Shown here in pieces: positions 1 through 6,779 of a stretch of 14,569 nucleotides of DNA. The notes under the pieces are model-generated. The model had not been told where the DNA came from and ran no database searches. It was given only the letters and a program-made list of their open reading frames with translations. Within the stretch, counting starts at the first letter, position 1. Each line of letters starts with the position of its first letter. The DNA lies in the NCBI GenBank assembly GCA_050942555.1, contig JBMNNN010000029.1, positions 1 to 14,569 on the forward strand. Reading direction: 5' to 3'. The position numbers and the translations under genes were made by a program. This DNA is from JAAYXU01 sp050942555 (GTDB lineage Bacteria; Bacillota; Clostridia; Christensenellales; UMGS416).

Positions 1-659
1 GCCACGACGGCGGCCCGCAGGCGCGCCGCATCCAGCGCATCCAGCGGAACGGACCTGACGCCCATCGCGGTCAGCCGGTCAAGAAGGCCCATCGTGAGAA
101 ACCGGTCGTGTATGAGATACGGATGGCTTATGACGACGACGGTCCTGGCCGGGTCCGCTCCCGGGGCGATGAGCGGCCCGCCCGGGCCGCGGGAGCCGCG
201 CACGATACCGCGCAGCGCCTGCATGAAAGCGCGTCGCACGCGCGCCGGATCGGCGCCGAGAAGCTCCGCGACCGTATCGATGGGCGGCACGCGCCGCGCG
301 TTGTGCAGATTGATTTCAGGGACGAGCAGCGGCGGCAGCCTGCCAAACGACGCGCGCACGACGTCGGGCAGCCCCGCGAACTTCGGGCATATGTATTCGC
401 GGCGGTAGAGGCTCACGCACCGGGGCACGAGCAGGAGATCGACCTTGTCGATAAGCGACGCGATGTGCCCGAGGCATGCCTTTAGGGGCAGGCAGGCTTC
501 GCTGACGCTGACGCGCAGCCCGTACTCCAGTATCGCCCGGCTGGTGGGCGGCGATACGAGGGTACGGACGCCCAGCGCGCCGAAAAACTGCTCCCAGACC
601 GGATTGAGCTGCGTGTAGCTCAGTCCCCGGGGAATACCCACGACAGGCCCTGCGGTCAA
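1..659 (-). CDS. COG3580/DUF2229 2-hydroxyacyl-CoA dehydratase-related protein (partial, 3' end off window)
   Basis: The frame is open on the minus strand to base 1, showing about 219 residues; the C-terminus is off the window. The N-terminus reads VGIPRGLSY, followed by SEACLPLKACLGH (residues about 56-68) and PRCVSLYRREYICPKFAGLPDVV. These are the conserved blocks of the COG3580/DUF2229 family, relatives of 2-hydroxyglutaryl-CoA dehydratase subunits and activases. The conserved cysteines suggest Fe-S binding. The exact reaction of stand-alone members is not established. I prefer the TTG at 659 because GGGAGGG lies 7 nt upstream and VGIPRGL falls at the usual N-terminal position. An in-frame ATG at 680 lacks a Shine-Dalgarno sequence, and the frame stays open to an ATG at 784. 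The gene follows larA on the same strand but is separated from it by a terminator, so it is probably a separate transcript. Confidence 0.8.
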   Translation of the reverse strand, partial: MTAGPVVGIPRGLSYTQLNPVWEQFFGALGVRTLVSPPTSRAILEYGLRVSVSEACLPLKACLGHIASLIDKVDLLLVPRCVSLYRREYICPKFAGLPDVVRASFGRLPPLLVPEINLHNARRVPPIDTVAELLGADPARVRRAFMQALRGIVRGSRGPGGPLIAPGADPARTVVVISHPYLIHDRFLTMGLLDRLTAMGVRSVPLDALDAARLRAAVV

Positions 660-693
660 GGATGCGCCCTCCCGTCTCATTCGCGCATATGAT

Positions 694-715
694 AAGCCCG
701 GAGCTGGCCGGGCTT
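694..715. repeat. Perfect 8-bp inverted repeat (hairpin) in the COG3580 leader
   Basis: AAGCCCGG and CCGGGCTT (694-701, 708-715) flank a 6-base loop. It has no U-tract on either strand, so it is not a normal terminator. It lies just upstream of the COG3580 start codon and could be a leader RNA stem or an operator. Confidence 0.4.
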
Positions 716-741
716 GCGCGTGGTCCTCCGACACCCTATGA

Positions 742-783
742 ATCGGAAAGCGCCGGATAGAATCTGCGTTAGTATCGGAAAGC
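742..783. promoter_or_regulatory. 10-bp direct repeat upstream of the COG3580 gene
   Basis: ATCGGAAAGC occurs exactly at 742-751 and 774-783, 32 bp apart (about three helical turns), in the intergenic region before the COG3580 gene. Same-face spacing of an exact decamer suggests a regulator binding site. I could not place a convincing promoter next to it, so the role is inferred. Confidence 0.35.
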
Positions 784-795
784 ATCAGCAAAAAT

Positions 796-809
796 ATGCG
801 TATACGCAT
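796..809. promoter_or_regulatory. Perfect 14-bp palindrome (candidate operator)
   Basis: ATGCGTATACGCAT is a perfect 14-bp palindrome immediately beyond the larA terminator, upstream of the COG3580 gene. Its size and symmetry fit a dimeric repressor operator. No cognate regulator is apparent in the window. Confidence 0.4.
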
Positions 810-810
810 G

Positions 811-835
811 AAAAAGCGGCCTGTGAAGGGCCGCC
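811..835 (-). terminator. Rho-independent terminator of the larA operon
   Basis: Read on the minus strand, GCGGCC, a 7-nt loop (CTTCACA) and GGCCGC are followed directly by TTTTT. It begins about 15 nt after the larA stop codon. Stem bases are at 816-821 and 829-834, and the U-tract is encoded by 811-815. It separates larA from the COG3580 gene. Confidence 0.85.
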
Positions 836-849
836 CGCTTGCGAGGGAT

Positions 850-2127
850 CTACTGCTTCACGACCACGCCGACCCCGTCGGGTATGACCGTGATGCCCGC
901 GTCGGCGCCGACCAGCCGGTCGGCCAGGGCCATCGCCTCCTCGAGCGACCGGGCGGGGCGCATGTGCATCGCCGATATGAGCGCCGGATCGCAGTCGCGG
1001 CTGACCAGTATGACCGTCGCTTTCATCAGCACCCGCGCCAGTATCTGGGCCTCCCACTGATCGGCCACCGTCCGGTCGCGGGGGATCCCGGCGATGCGGG
1101 CCGCGACCTCGCAGGGGCCGGAGGCTTTGCTGAACCATTCAAAGAACGACTCCCCGCCCGCGCCGTCGCCGCAGGCGGCGACCATCACGATGACGCCGCC
1201 CTGCTCCACGCAGGCCTCGGCGGCGGTCATTCCCTTGACGGCCTGGTAGATGTTCTGGTCGAGCGGGTGGCCGCCGTTGCTCGTCACGACGATCGGCGCG
1301 GGAACGCAGGGCACGCTGGTGCGCGTAAGCGCCGCCGCGCACCCGGCCTCGTGGGCCGCCTCGCAATCGCCCGCGAACGCCGCGATGACCCGCTTGTCGG
1401 CGTCGATGAGCACATTGAGTATAAACGCAAGCCCCGCCGTCTTCGCCGCGAATACCATGTCGCGGTGCAGCGGGTTGTCGGCGAGGTTTCCGGCGCGGGC
1501 TGCAGGATGGGCGATGAACTCGGCGCAGTGGTTCGCGAATATCGTGCGGGTCGCGGCGATCCCCGGCAGTATGCTCTTGCGTCCGCCCGAGAATCCCGCG
1601 AAAAAGTGGGGCTCGATAAAGCCCTCCGAAACGACGAGATCGGCCCAGTCGATCAGGCTGTTGAGCCACAGCTCGCTCCCCGAGGGCAGTATCCCTTTCA
1701 TGACCATCGCCGCATCGTCATCGGAGCGATGGTTGATGATCCGCTCGCGCTGCGCGATGGCAGGCCCGAACTTGTCGTCCATTTCATCGGGCGTCGTCGG
1801 GCGATGAAACCCTGTCGCCAGCAGTATCCGTACGTCGGCGCCGGGGCTTCCCGCGCGAATCTCGTCGAGCAGCAGCGGCATCGTGACCCTGCTGGGCACA
1901 GGCCTGGTGTGGTCGCTCGTGATGAGCAGCACGCGCCGCTTGCCACGGGCCAGCTCGCGCAGCCGCGGGCTTCCGATTGGATGATCAAGCGCGCGGCGCA
2001 CGATCGCGGACTCGCTCTCGCCGCTGCGGGACGCGTCCCCCGCGGGCTCCAGCACGGCCCGGAGCCGCTCCCCGGGGACATTCAGCGTCATCCGGCCGCG
2101 TCCGTACGGTATACCAAGCGTTGCCAT
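850..2127 (-). CDS. larA: Lactate racemase family protein (nickel-pincer-dependent 2-hydroxyacid racemase/epimerase)
   Basis: This 425-residue cytoplasmic enzyme is the usual LarA length. LarA enzymes invert the alpha-carbon of D/L-lactate or other 2-hydroxyacids using a nickel-pincer nucleotide bound to lysine. Key residues are present at the numbering I recall for L. plantarum LarA: D72 and R75 in DHTRP, H108 in GFHRP, H174 and K184 in HFFAGFSGGRKS, H200, Q295 and K298 in YQAVK, and W358. Activity is therefore likely. Substrate is uncertain because the family includes racemases for other 2-hydroxyacids and sugar acids. The ATG at 2127 is chosen for the preceding AGGAAAGGTG; the frame is open further upstream but would overlap the previous gene. 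It lies 14 nt after the 176-residue membrane protein and is co-transcribed with it. The cofactor genes larB, larC and larE are not in the window. A terminator follows the stop codon. Confidence 0.92.
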   Translation of the reverse strand: MATLGIPYGRGRMTLNVPGERLRAVLEPAGDASRSGESESAIVRRALDHPIGSPRLRELARGKRRVLLITSDHTRPVPSRVTMPLLLDEIRAGSPGADVRILLATGFHRPTTPDEMDDKFGPAIAQRERIINHRSDDDAAMVMKGILPSGSELWLNSLIDWADLVVSEGFIEPHFFAGFSGGRKSILPGIAATRTIFANHCAEFIAHPAARAGNLADNPLHRDMVFAAKTAGLAFILNVLIDADKRVIAAFAGDCEAAHEAGCAAALTRTSVPCVPAPIVVTSNGGHPLDQNIYQAVKGMTAAEACVEQGGVIVMVAACGDGAGGESFFEWFSKASGPCEVAARIAGIPRDRTVADQWEAQILARVLMKATVILVSRDCDPALISAMHMRPARSLEEAMALADRLVGADAGITVIPDGVGVVVKQ

Positions 2128-2141
2128 AGCGCGCACCTTTC

Positions 2142-2672
2142 CTAATGCACCCGCCTGTCCTTGCGGATCTTCCAGACGATGGCCCATGCTACGAGCAGCA
2201 CGATGAGATAGATGGGCCACAGCGAAGCCCAGCCGCCGTCGTCGGTCTGGGGATATATAAGGTCCGTCGACGAAAATATGAGATCCTCGCCCAGCACCTT
2301 TATTTCCACCGATACGCCCAGCACCGCCGACGGAATATCGATCGCCAGCGCGCCGGTCGTCTGCCGCGCCCAGGCGTACACGCTCTCCTCGGTCGTGGAG
2401 CGCCGTATCTCGATGTCGCGCTTTGCGGTACTGCCATCGGGAAGCTTAACCGTGAGCACGTGCGGGCCTATGGACACGCCGTCGATCCGGAATCTCCCCT
2501 TCGCGTCGGCGGTCGACTCCAGCGCGCCGCCGTCCAGCGCCACCACCGCGCCGGGAATCCGGTCGAGCCGCGCGTCTACGACCGTTCCCTCAAAGGATAT
2601 GGTCCGGGCGGGCGGGGCGAATCCGGTTCCCGCCAGCATCGTGGCCAGCACCAGCGCGGCCAGAACCTTCAT
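2142..2672 (-). CDS. Secreted membrane-anchored protein with carboxypeptidase-regulatory-like domain
   Basis: This 176-residue protein has an N-terminal signal peptide (about residues 1-18). A beta-sandwich-like domain (about 26-90) shows the pattern of carboxypeptidase-D regulatory-like folds: GTVVDARLDRIPGAVVAL, then ADAKGRFRIDGVSIGPHVLTVKL. A second extracytoplasmic region (about 100-148) follows. The protein ends with one membrane helix (about 151-168) and a basic tail (KIRKDRRVH), so most of it should lie outside the cell. The ATG start is preceded by GGAGGAG at good spacing. It is the first gene of a two-gene unit with larA, whose ribosome binding site overlaps this stop codon. I do not recognise a specific function. 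The domain is typically a binding or spacer module, not an enzyme. Confidence 0.8.
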   Translation of the reverse strand: MKVLAALVLATMLAGTGFAPPARTISFEGTVVDARLDRIPGAVVALDGGALESTADAKGRFRIDGVSIGPHVLTVKLPDGSTAKRDIEIRRSTTEESVYAWARQTTGALAIDIPSAVLGVSVEIKVLGEDLIFSSTDLIYPQTDDGGWASLWPIYLIVLLVAWAIVWKIRKDRRVH

Positions 2673-2704
2673 ACAAATCTCCTCCGCGTTGCATATATAT
2701 ATCC

Positions 2705-2733
2705 ACTATACATCGAACCGGCGCCGAAGTCCA
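2705..2733 (-). promoter_or_regulatory. Promoter of the membrane protein/larA unit
   Basis: On the minus strand, TGGACT (2733-2728) and TATAGT (2710-2705) are separated by 17 bp, giving 4/6 and 5/6 matches to the sigma-A consensus. A start near 2698 would give a leader of about 25 nt before the ATG at 2672. Confidence 0.6.
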
Positions 2734-2746
2734 CATCCGCGCCGGT
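2717..2746. promoter_or_regulatory. Inverted repeat enclosing the -35 element of the larA unit
   Basis: ACCGGCGC (2717-2724) and GCGCCGGT (2739-2746) are perfect 8-bp inverted arms. Their centres are 22 bp apart, two helical turns. The -35 hexamer lies within the 14-bp interval. This fits a dimeric regulator operator. A stem in the 3' end of the upstream kinase mRNA is the alternative, but no U-tract follows it. Confidence 0.5.
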
Positions 2747-2815
2747 ACTGTAACAGAAATTTTAAAAATCCGAGAAACTTAAAACGCGCACTGTCTATTT
2801 GTGCCCGGCGAATCA

Positions 2816-4639
2816 TCAGTCGGGATTTTCGATGAGCTGCTCCGTGACGGTCTGCCCAAGCGACAGCGTCACGCACAGCCCCTGCGGCTCGCGCGGGAGC
2901 AGCGTGACGCCGTAATCCTGCCCGAACAGGAGCCGTATGCGGCTGTTGACGTTTTGGATACCGATCCTGAGCTCCCCGTCCAGATCCGCCCGGGCGGTTC
3001 CTGCGTTCTTGAGTTTCCTGTTGAGCGCATCGAGCGTCTGCTGATCGATGCCGTGGCCGTTGTCGCAGACCGACAGCAGCGTGTCGCCGTTCGGACCTGT
3101 GCAGCCTCTTATTTCGACCCGGCCGCCCGATTCGATGCCCGATAGCCCGTGCAGGAACGAATTCTCCAGTATCGGCTGCAGCGACATCTTCGGAATCGGC
3201 CGGTCGGCGATTTCGTCGTCCACGTATACGCCCATCGAAAACCGGTTGCCGTAGCGCAGCTCGATGATCGAAAAGAACTGCCGCGCGATATCGAGCTCCT
3301 CGCGTATCGAGACGACCTGTCCGGCCGACACGCAGTAGCGGTATACGCCCGCCATCAGGCTGACCATCCGGCGGATCGCGTCGGTCTGGCCCGCCGCCGT
3401 CATGCCCCGTATGCACTCCAGGTTGTTGTATAAAAAGTGCGGGTTGATCTGGGCCTGCAGGAACATGATCTGGGCCTCCAGCCGGTCGGTATGCGCCCTG
3501 TAAAGGGCGTTTGTCGCGTCCATCATGCGTTCGTTCATGCGCTTGATGCGCTCGAGCATGTCCTTTATGTCCATGGCGAGGATGCCGATTTCGCTTCCGT
3601 CGGGAACGGTCAGCGAAACCGTGCCGTTGTCGGTTCCCACGGTATGAATCTGGCTGACGATGCTCGACAGGGGACTGACGATGCTGCGCCGCAGCGTATA
3701 GCCCATCAGTATCTGCACCGACAGCACCGAGAGCGTCAGTATGAGACCCCACAGGCGGATGGCATTGAGTCCCGAGCGCAGCTGCGCGTCGGGCATCACG
3801 CACAGTATGTCCCAGCCGGTCAAGTCGACCTTTCCCATCCGCAGCTGGTAGACCGTTCGATCCACGCGCACGGGACCGTCTCCGTTGCCGTGCTCCGTGA
3901 TCGCCCGTATGAGTCCCGGCGCCAGCGCGGCGTCGCTCGTGAATACGGGGAACCCGTCCTCGGCGACCATGATGATGGGCCGGGCCGGCGACACGTCGGC
4001 GTATTTCGTGTACCCAAGGTCCCGGGCTGAACACAGCGCCACATAGGCGCCCGCATAGCGGTCGGCGCTGCGCGCGCCGCTGGTGGTATTGTAGACCGGC
4101 ACCAGGCATGCGAAATACACCTGTCCGGTGCTCAAATCGGTGTAGCAGCGCGTGAACCGGAGATCGAGAAAGGGTTCGGACAGCGCGTAATCCCGGATGA
4201 TCGCACTGAATATCATATAGCTTCCCACAGCACCCGACGGATTGTCGGAAAAAAGGGTCGGGCCTTCCCTCAGATGCAGGGCGATCCGGTCGATGAGCGG
4301 GTCGCTGGCCGACAGGCGGTTGAGCATCGTGCGCACCACCCTGACCATATCCAGCCGCTCGACCGGGGCCACATCGACGAACTGCCGGTACACGTCGTCG
4401 CTGTAGGCCAGAGCCAGCATCGACGCGCTGACGCCGTCGAGCAGCGCATTGATTCCTTCTGACGACTGGCTTAGCGCCGTATCCATGTATTCGTAGGATG
4501 TTTTGAGCGAAGTCCTGTAAAACGAATAGTAAAAGAAGAAGAGCGCAATCAGCAGCAGCAGCGTCGATACCGAAATAAACAGCGTAATGAGTCGCCGAAG
4601 CGGCATGTTCGTGATCCGGCGCGCCAGCGGGAAGGACAA
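2816..4639 (-). CDS. YesM-type sensor histidine kinase
   Basis: This membrane sensor kinase has about 607 residues from a TTG start. It has a basic N-terminus and TM1 (about 16-38), a large extracytoplasmic sensor region (about 45-285), TM2 (about 293-315) and a HAMP region (about 316-370). The His_kinase domain has the phospho-acceptor His in QINPHFLYNNLE (about H401). The ATPase domain has N-box LQPILENSFLHG and CDNGHGID. This is the LytS/YesM architecture that pairs with AraC-type regulators. The TTG at 4639 is supported by AAGGTGGTGA, a 9/10 match to the full anti-SD complement, 5 nt upstream. A GTG at 4651 and an ATG at 4606 are alternatives. It is divergent from the sugar transporter, and its likely partner is the regulator at 8481, so it probably senses the transported sugar. 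Its 3' end is 143 bp from the next gene. Confidence 0.9.
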   Translation of the reverse strand: MSFPLARRITNMPLRRLITLFISVSTLLLLIALFFFYYSFYRTSLKTSYEYMDTALSQSSEGINALLDGVSASMLALAYSDDVYRQFVDVAPVERLDMVRVVRTMLNRLSASDPLIDRIALHLREGPTLFSDNPSGAVGSYMIFSAIIRDYALSEPFLDLRFTRCYTDLSTGQVYFACLVPVYNTTSGARSADRYAGAYVALCSARDLGYTKYADVSPARPIIMVAEDGFPVFTSDAALAPGLIRAITEHGNGDGPVRVDRTVYQLRMGKVDLTGWDILCVMPDAQLRSGLNAIRLWGLILTLSVLSVQILMGYTLRRSIVSPLSSIVSQIHTVGTDNGTVSLTVPDGSEIGILAMDIKDMLERIKRMNERMMDATNALYRAHTDRLEAQIMFLQAQINPHFLYNNLECIRGMTAAGQTDAIRRMVSLMAGVYRYCVSAGQVVSIREELDIARQFFSIIELRYGNRFSMGVYVDDEIADRPIPKMSLQPILENSFLHGLSGIESGGRVEIRGCTGPNGDTLLSVCDNGHGIDQQTLDALNRKLKNAGTARADLDGELRIGIQNVNSRIRLLFGQDYGVTLLPREPQGLCVTLSLGQTVTEQLIENPD

Positions 4640-4828
4640 GCGTGTCACCACCTTATCGATCGTGTGCTAATATTGTAGCGCATTCCGTCGATTATTGATA
4701 TTTATTTATTTGATCCGCACAACATCCGAATATAGTCCACATCCATCCGAATCCTGTTATCCCTGCGCGCGTCGGTTTACGATACAATATCTTTGTTGAC
4801 ATTTACCGGTGAGGGGAGAGGACTGCTG
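4640..4828. promoter_or_regulatory. Divergent promoter region between the YesM kinase and the sugar transporter
   Basis: This AT-rich 189-bp region lies between divergent genes. Possible -10 elements are TACAAT at 4783-4788 (plus) and TACAAT at 4677-4672 (minus, about 33 nt before the kinase start). Neither has a recognisable -35, which fits activator-dependent promoters. GCTA and TAGC form a small imperfect dyad around the minus -10 (4666-4679). Confidence 0.35.
4713..4752. promoter_or_regulatory. Phased ATCCG direct repeats (candidate AraC-type regulator sites)
   Basis: ATCCG occurs at 4713, 4724 and 4745, with intervals of 11 and 21 bp. The last two are within the exact 9-mer CATCCGAAT (4723-4731 and 4744-4752). 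Direct repeats 21 bp apart on one helical face are characteristic of AraC-family sites. The YesN-type regulator at 8481 is the obvious candidate binder, but this is inference. Confidence 0.5.
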
Positions 4829-5773
4829 TTGAATATGACTGCGGGAGAGACGCTGCCGGGACCCCGCCGCAGATTCCTGCGGGCCGTATGGGAAGCGCGC
4901 TATATTTACCTGCTGCTGCTTCCAGGCATCATATCGATACTCATATTCAACTACGGCCCGATGTACGGGCTGCTGCTGGCCTTTAAAAAGTTCAACGCCG
5001 GGCTTGGCATATTGAGGAGCCAGTGGATCGGACTGGCCCATTTCCGGCGTCTCCTGAACACGCCCGACTTTGCCAACGCGCTGCGCAACACGCTCATCAT
5101 CAGCTTCAGCCGTCTCATCGTGGAATTCCCCTTTCCGATCATACTGGGCGTGCTGCTGGGCGAGATGAAGTTCCAAAAGACGAAGCGGGTGCTGCAAACG
5201 GTATTCACGTTTCCCCACTTCCTGTCGTGGATCATCGTGGCGGGGATACTCATTTCGTTCCTAGACAGCAACGGACCGGTCAATGCCGTCCTCGCCGCGC
5301 TGGGACATGGCAAGGTCAATATACTCGCCAACACGAAAACATTCCGGAGCCTGCTATACGCCACCTCGATCTGGAAGGGGGCCGGATGGTCCAGCATCAT
5401 CTATATGGCTGCCATATCCGGGATCGACCCGCAGCTCTACGAGGCCGCCGTCATCGACGGGGCGAGCCGGCTGCAGCGCATATGGCACATCACGCTGCCC
5501 GGCATAAAGCCTACGATCGTCGTGCTGTTCATCCTGTCGGCAGGCCGGATCATGAACGCCGGCTTCGACCAGATATTCAATCTGCAAAACGCCGTGGTCC
5601 GGCCGGTTTCCGAGATCATCGACACCTATGTCTATCGCATTACATTCGAGGCCGTCCCGGATTTCGGGTTTTCGACAGCGGTGGGTCTTTTCAAGTCGGT
5701 CATTAACTTCGCGCTCCTGCTGGTCACCAACAGGCTCGTGAAAGCCATCAACGGAAGCGGGCTTTTTGTGTAG
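4829..5773 (+). CDS. ABC sugar transporter permease, LplB family
   Basis: This inner-membrane permease has about 314 residues and belongs to the carbohydrate-uptake-1 (LplB/YteP) type. The first helix follows a basic N-terminus (RYIYLLLLPGIISILIF, about 25-41), and NYGPMYGLLLAFKKFN is typical of LplB. The cytoplasmic EAA loop, which docks the ATPase, is YEAAVIDGASRLQRIWHITLPG (about 204-225). The TTG at 4829 is preferred because AGAGGA ends 6 nt upstream. The ATG at 4835 is the alternative. Longer in-frame starts at 4793 and 4796 have no ribosome binding site. It should pair with the permease beginning 12 nt downstream. No ATPase is encoded nearby, as is usual for transporters sharing an MsmX-like ATPase. 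Confidence 0.92.
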   Translation: MNMTAGETLPGPRRRFLRAVWEARYIYLLLLPGIISILIFNYGPMYGLLLAFKKFNAGLGILRSQWIGLAHFRRLLNTPDFANALRNTLIISFSRLIVEFPFPIILGVLLGEMKFQKTKRVLQTVFTFPHFLSWIIVAGILISFLDSNGPVNAVLAALGHGKVNILANTKTFRSLLYATSIWKGAGWSSIIYMAAISGIDPQLYEAAVIDGASRLQRIWHITLPGIKPTIVVLFILSAGRIMNAGFDQIFNLQNAVVRPVSEIIDTYVYRITFEAVPDFGFSTAVGLFKSVINFALLLVTNRLVKAINGSGLFV

Positions 5774-5784
5774 GAGGGGAGAAG

Positions 5785-6675
5785 ATGACGATTACGACAA
5801 AAAAACAGGGCCGCCGCAACAGGATCGACGCATTCGATATCGTGGGACTCGTGGTACTTGTCCTGTTCGGGCTTATCATATTCTATCCGTTCTATAACGC
5901 CGTGCTGACCTCGATCGTCACCAGCAAGCAGTATATATTAAACCCCGCCATGCTCTACCCGCGGGACGTGACGTTCGACAACTACAGGCTGATATTCGAA
6001 AACCCGCTCATTTGGAGCGGATACAAAAATACGCTGATCGTGGTCTCGTGCGGGGTCGTATACGGCATGACCCTGACCGTGTGCATGGCCTACGCGTTTT
6101 CACGAAAGAGCTTTCCGGGCAAGCGTCCGCTGTTCCTGCTGGTCCTTTTTACGATGTTTTTCGGGGGTGGACTCATACCGCTCTACCTGCTTGTCAAGAA
6201 TCTGGGGCTTATCAACGAGCTTAGCGCCCTCATCCTCATACACGGCGTCATGCCTTATTACATGATCATACTCAAGAGCGGATTCGAGCAGATCCCCGAG
6301 AGCCTCGAGGAGGCCGCCAGGATCGAGGGGGCCAACGATATCGTCATATTCGCGCGGATCATGCTGCCCCTTCAGATGGCGATGCTGGCCACATTCACGC
6401 TGTTTATCGCGGTGGACCGGTGGAACGAATGGTTCCTGCCGATGCTGTTTATCAAGGAGGGCCGCAAGTTCACGCTGCAGGTGGTGCTGCGCTCCATCAT
6501 ATACGAGGCGACCAGCGACGTGGACGCCGCTGCCAGCGCGTATTACGAGAATATTTTCTCTGACGGTATCAAAATCGCGGCAGTCGTGGTGACCATGCTG
6601 CCCATCATGTGCTTCTACCCGTTCCTTCAGAGGTATTTCGTAAAGGGAGTGCTGGTGGGCGCTGTGAAGATGTGA
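5785..6675 (+). CDS. ABC sugar transporter permease, LplC/YtcP family
   Basis: This 296-residue inner-membrane permease is the second half of the sugar-importer channel. It has about six hydrophobic helices, beginning at about residues 19-40 (IVGLVVLVLFGLIIFYPFYN). The motif MFFGGGLIPLYLLVKNLGL (about 124-142) is typical of YtcP/LplC proteins. The EAA loop is EEAARIEGANDIVIFARIMLP (about 175-195). The ATG follows GGAGGGGAGAAG directly and lies 12 nt after the first permease, so the two are tightly coupled. Length is normal and no defects are visible. Confidence 0.94.
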   Translation: MTITTKKQGRRNRIDAFDIVGLVVLVLFGLIIFYPFYNAVLTSIVTSKQYILNPAMLYPRDVTFDNYRLIFENPLIWSGYKNTLIVVSCGVVYGMTLTVCMAYAFSRKSFPGKRPLFLLVLFTMFFGGGLIPLYLLVKNLGLINELSALILIHGVMPYYMIILKSGFEQIPESLEEAARIEGANDIVIFARIMLPLQMAMLATFTLFIAVDRWNEWFLPMLFIKEGRKFTLQVVLRSIIYEATSDVDAAASAYYENIFSDGIKIAAVVVTMLPIMCFYPFLQRYFVKGVLVGAVKM

Positions 6676-6692
6676 CAGGCATAAACCAGCAT

Positions 6693-6700
6693 AAAGGAGG
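6693..6700 (+). other. Shine-Dalgarno-like sequence with no start codon
   Basis: AAAGGAGG is a near-perfect ribosome binding sequence in the permease/solute-binding gap, but no ATG, GTG or TTG follows within normal distance. GCATAAA also occurs twice here (6679-6685 and 6689-6695). It may be chance or a remnant. Confidence 0.25.
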
Positions 6701-6752
6701 GATCGACGCACAAAGCGACCAATCAAATCCAGCTGTATTTACACGTGAACAA

Positions 6753-6761
6753 TGGTATAAT
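6753..6761 (+). promoter_or_regulatory. Possible extended -10 promoter for the solute-binding gene
   Basis: TGGTATAAT is a perfect extended -10 element 18 nt before the start codon, with no good -35. A start 7 nt downstream would fall inside the ribosome binding site, leaving about a 12-nt leader, so function is doubtful. If real, it would raise expression of the binding protein above that of the permeases. Confidence 0.35.
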
Positions 6762-6779
6762 CAAAAAGGAGGAATCGTA

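Noticed and set aside
108..485. Plus-strand open frames in the first 500 bases
   Set aside because: The minus strand carries the conserved COG3580 blocks in one uninterrupted frame, so the plus-strand frames are shadows.
796..2145. 449-codon plus-strand open frame opposite larA
   Set aside because: It is antisense to a gene whose every known LarA active-site residue is intact. The frame is rich in Arg/His and has no ribosome site or recognisable domain. It is a GC-driven shadow.
850..2220. Longer LarA with a 31-residue N-terminal extension from 2220
   Set aside because: It would overlap the upstream gene by about 80 bp and lacks a ribosome site. The 2127 start gives exact agreement with LarA numbering.
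4796..4801. Perfect TTGACA as a -35 for the permease operon
   Set aside because: Seventeen bases downstream there is only AGGACT, inside the ribosome binding region; no -10 is possible before the start codon.
6741..6761. TTTACA plus TATAAT as a standard sigma-A promoter before the solute-binding gene
   Set aside because: The spacer is only 12 bp, too short. Only the extended -10 reading was kept, at low confidence.
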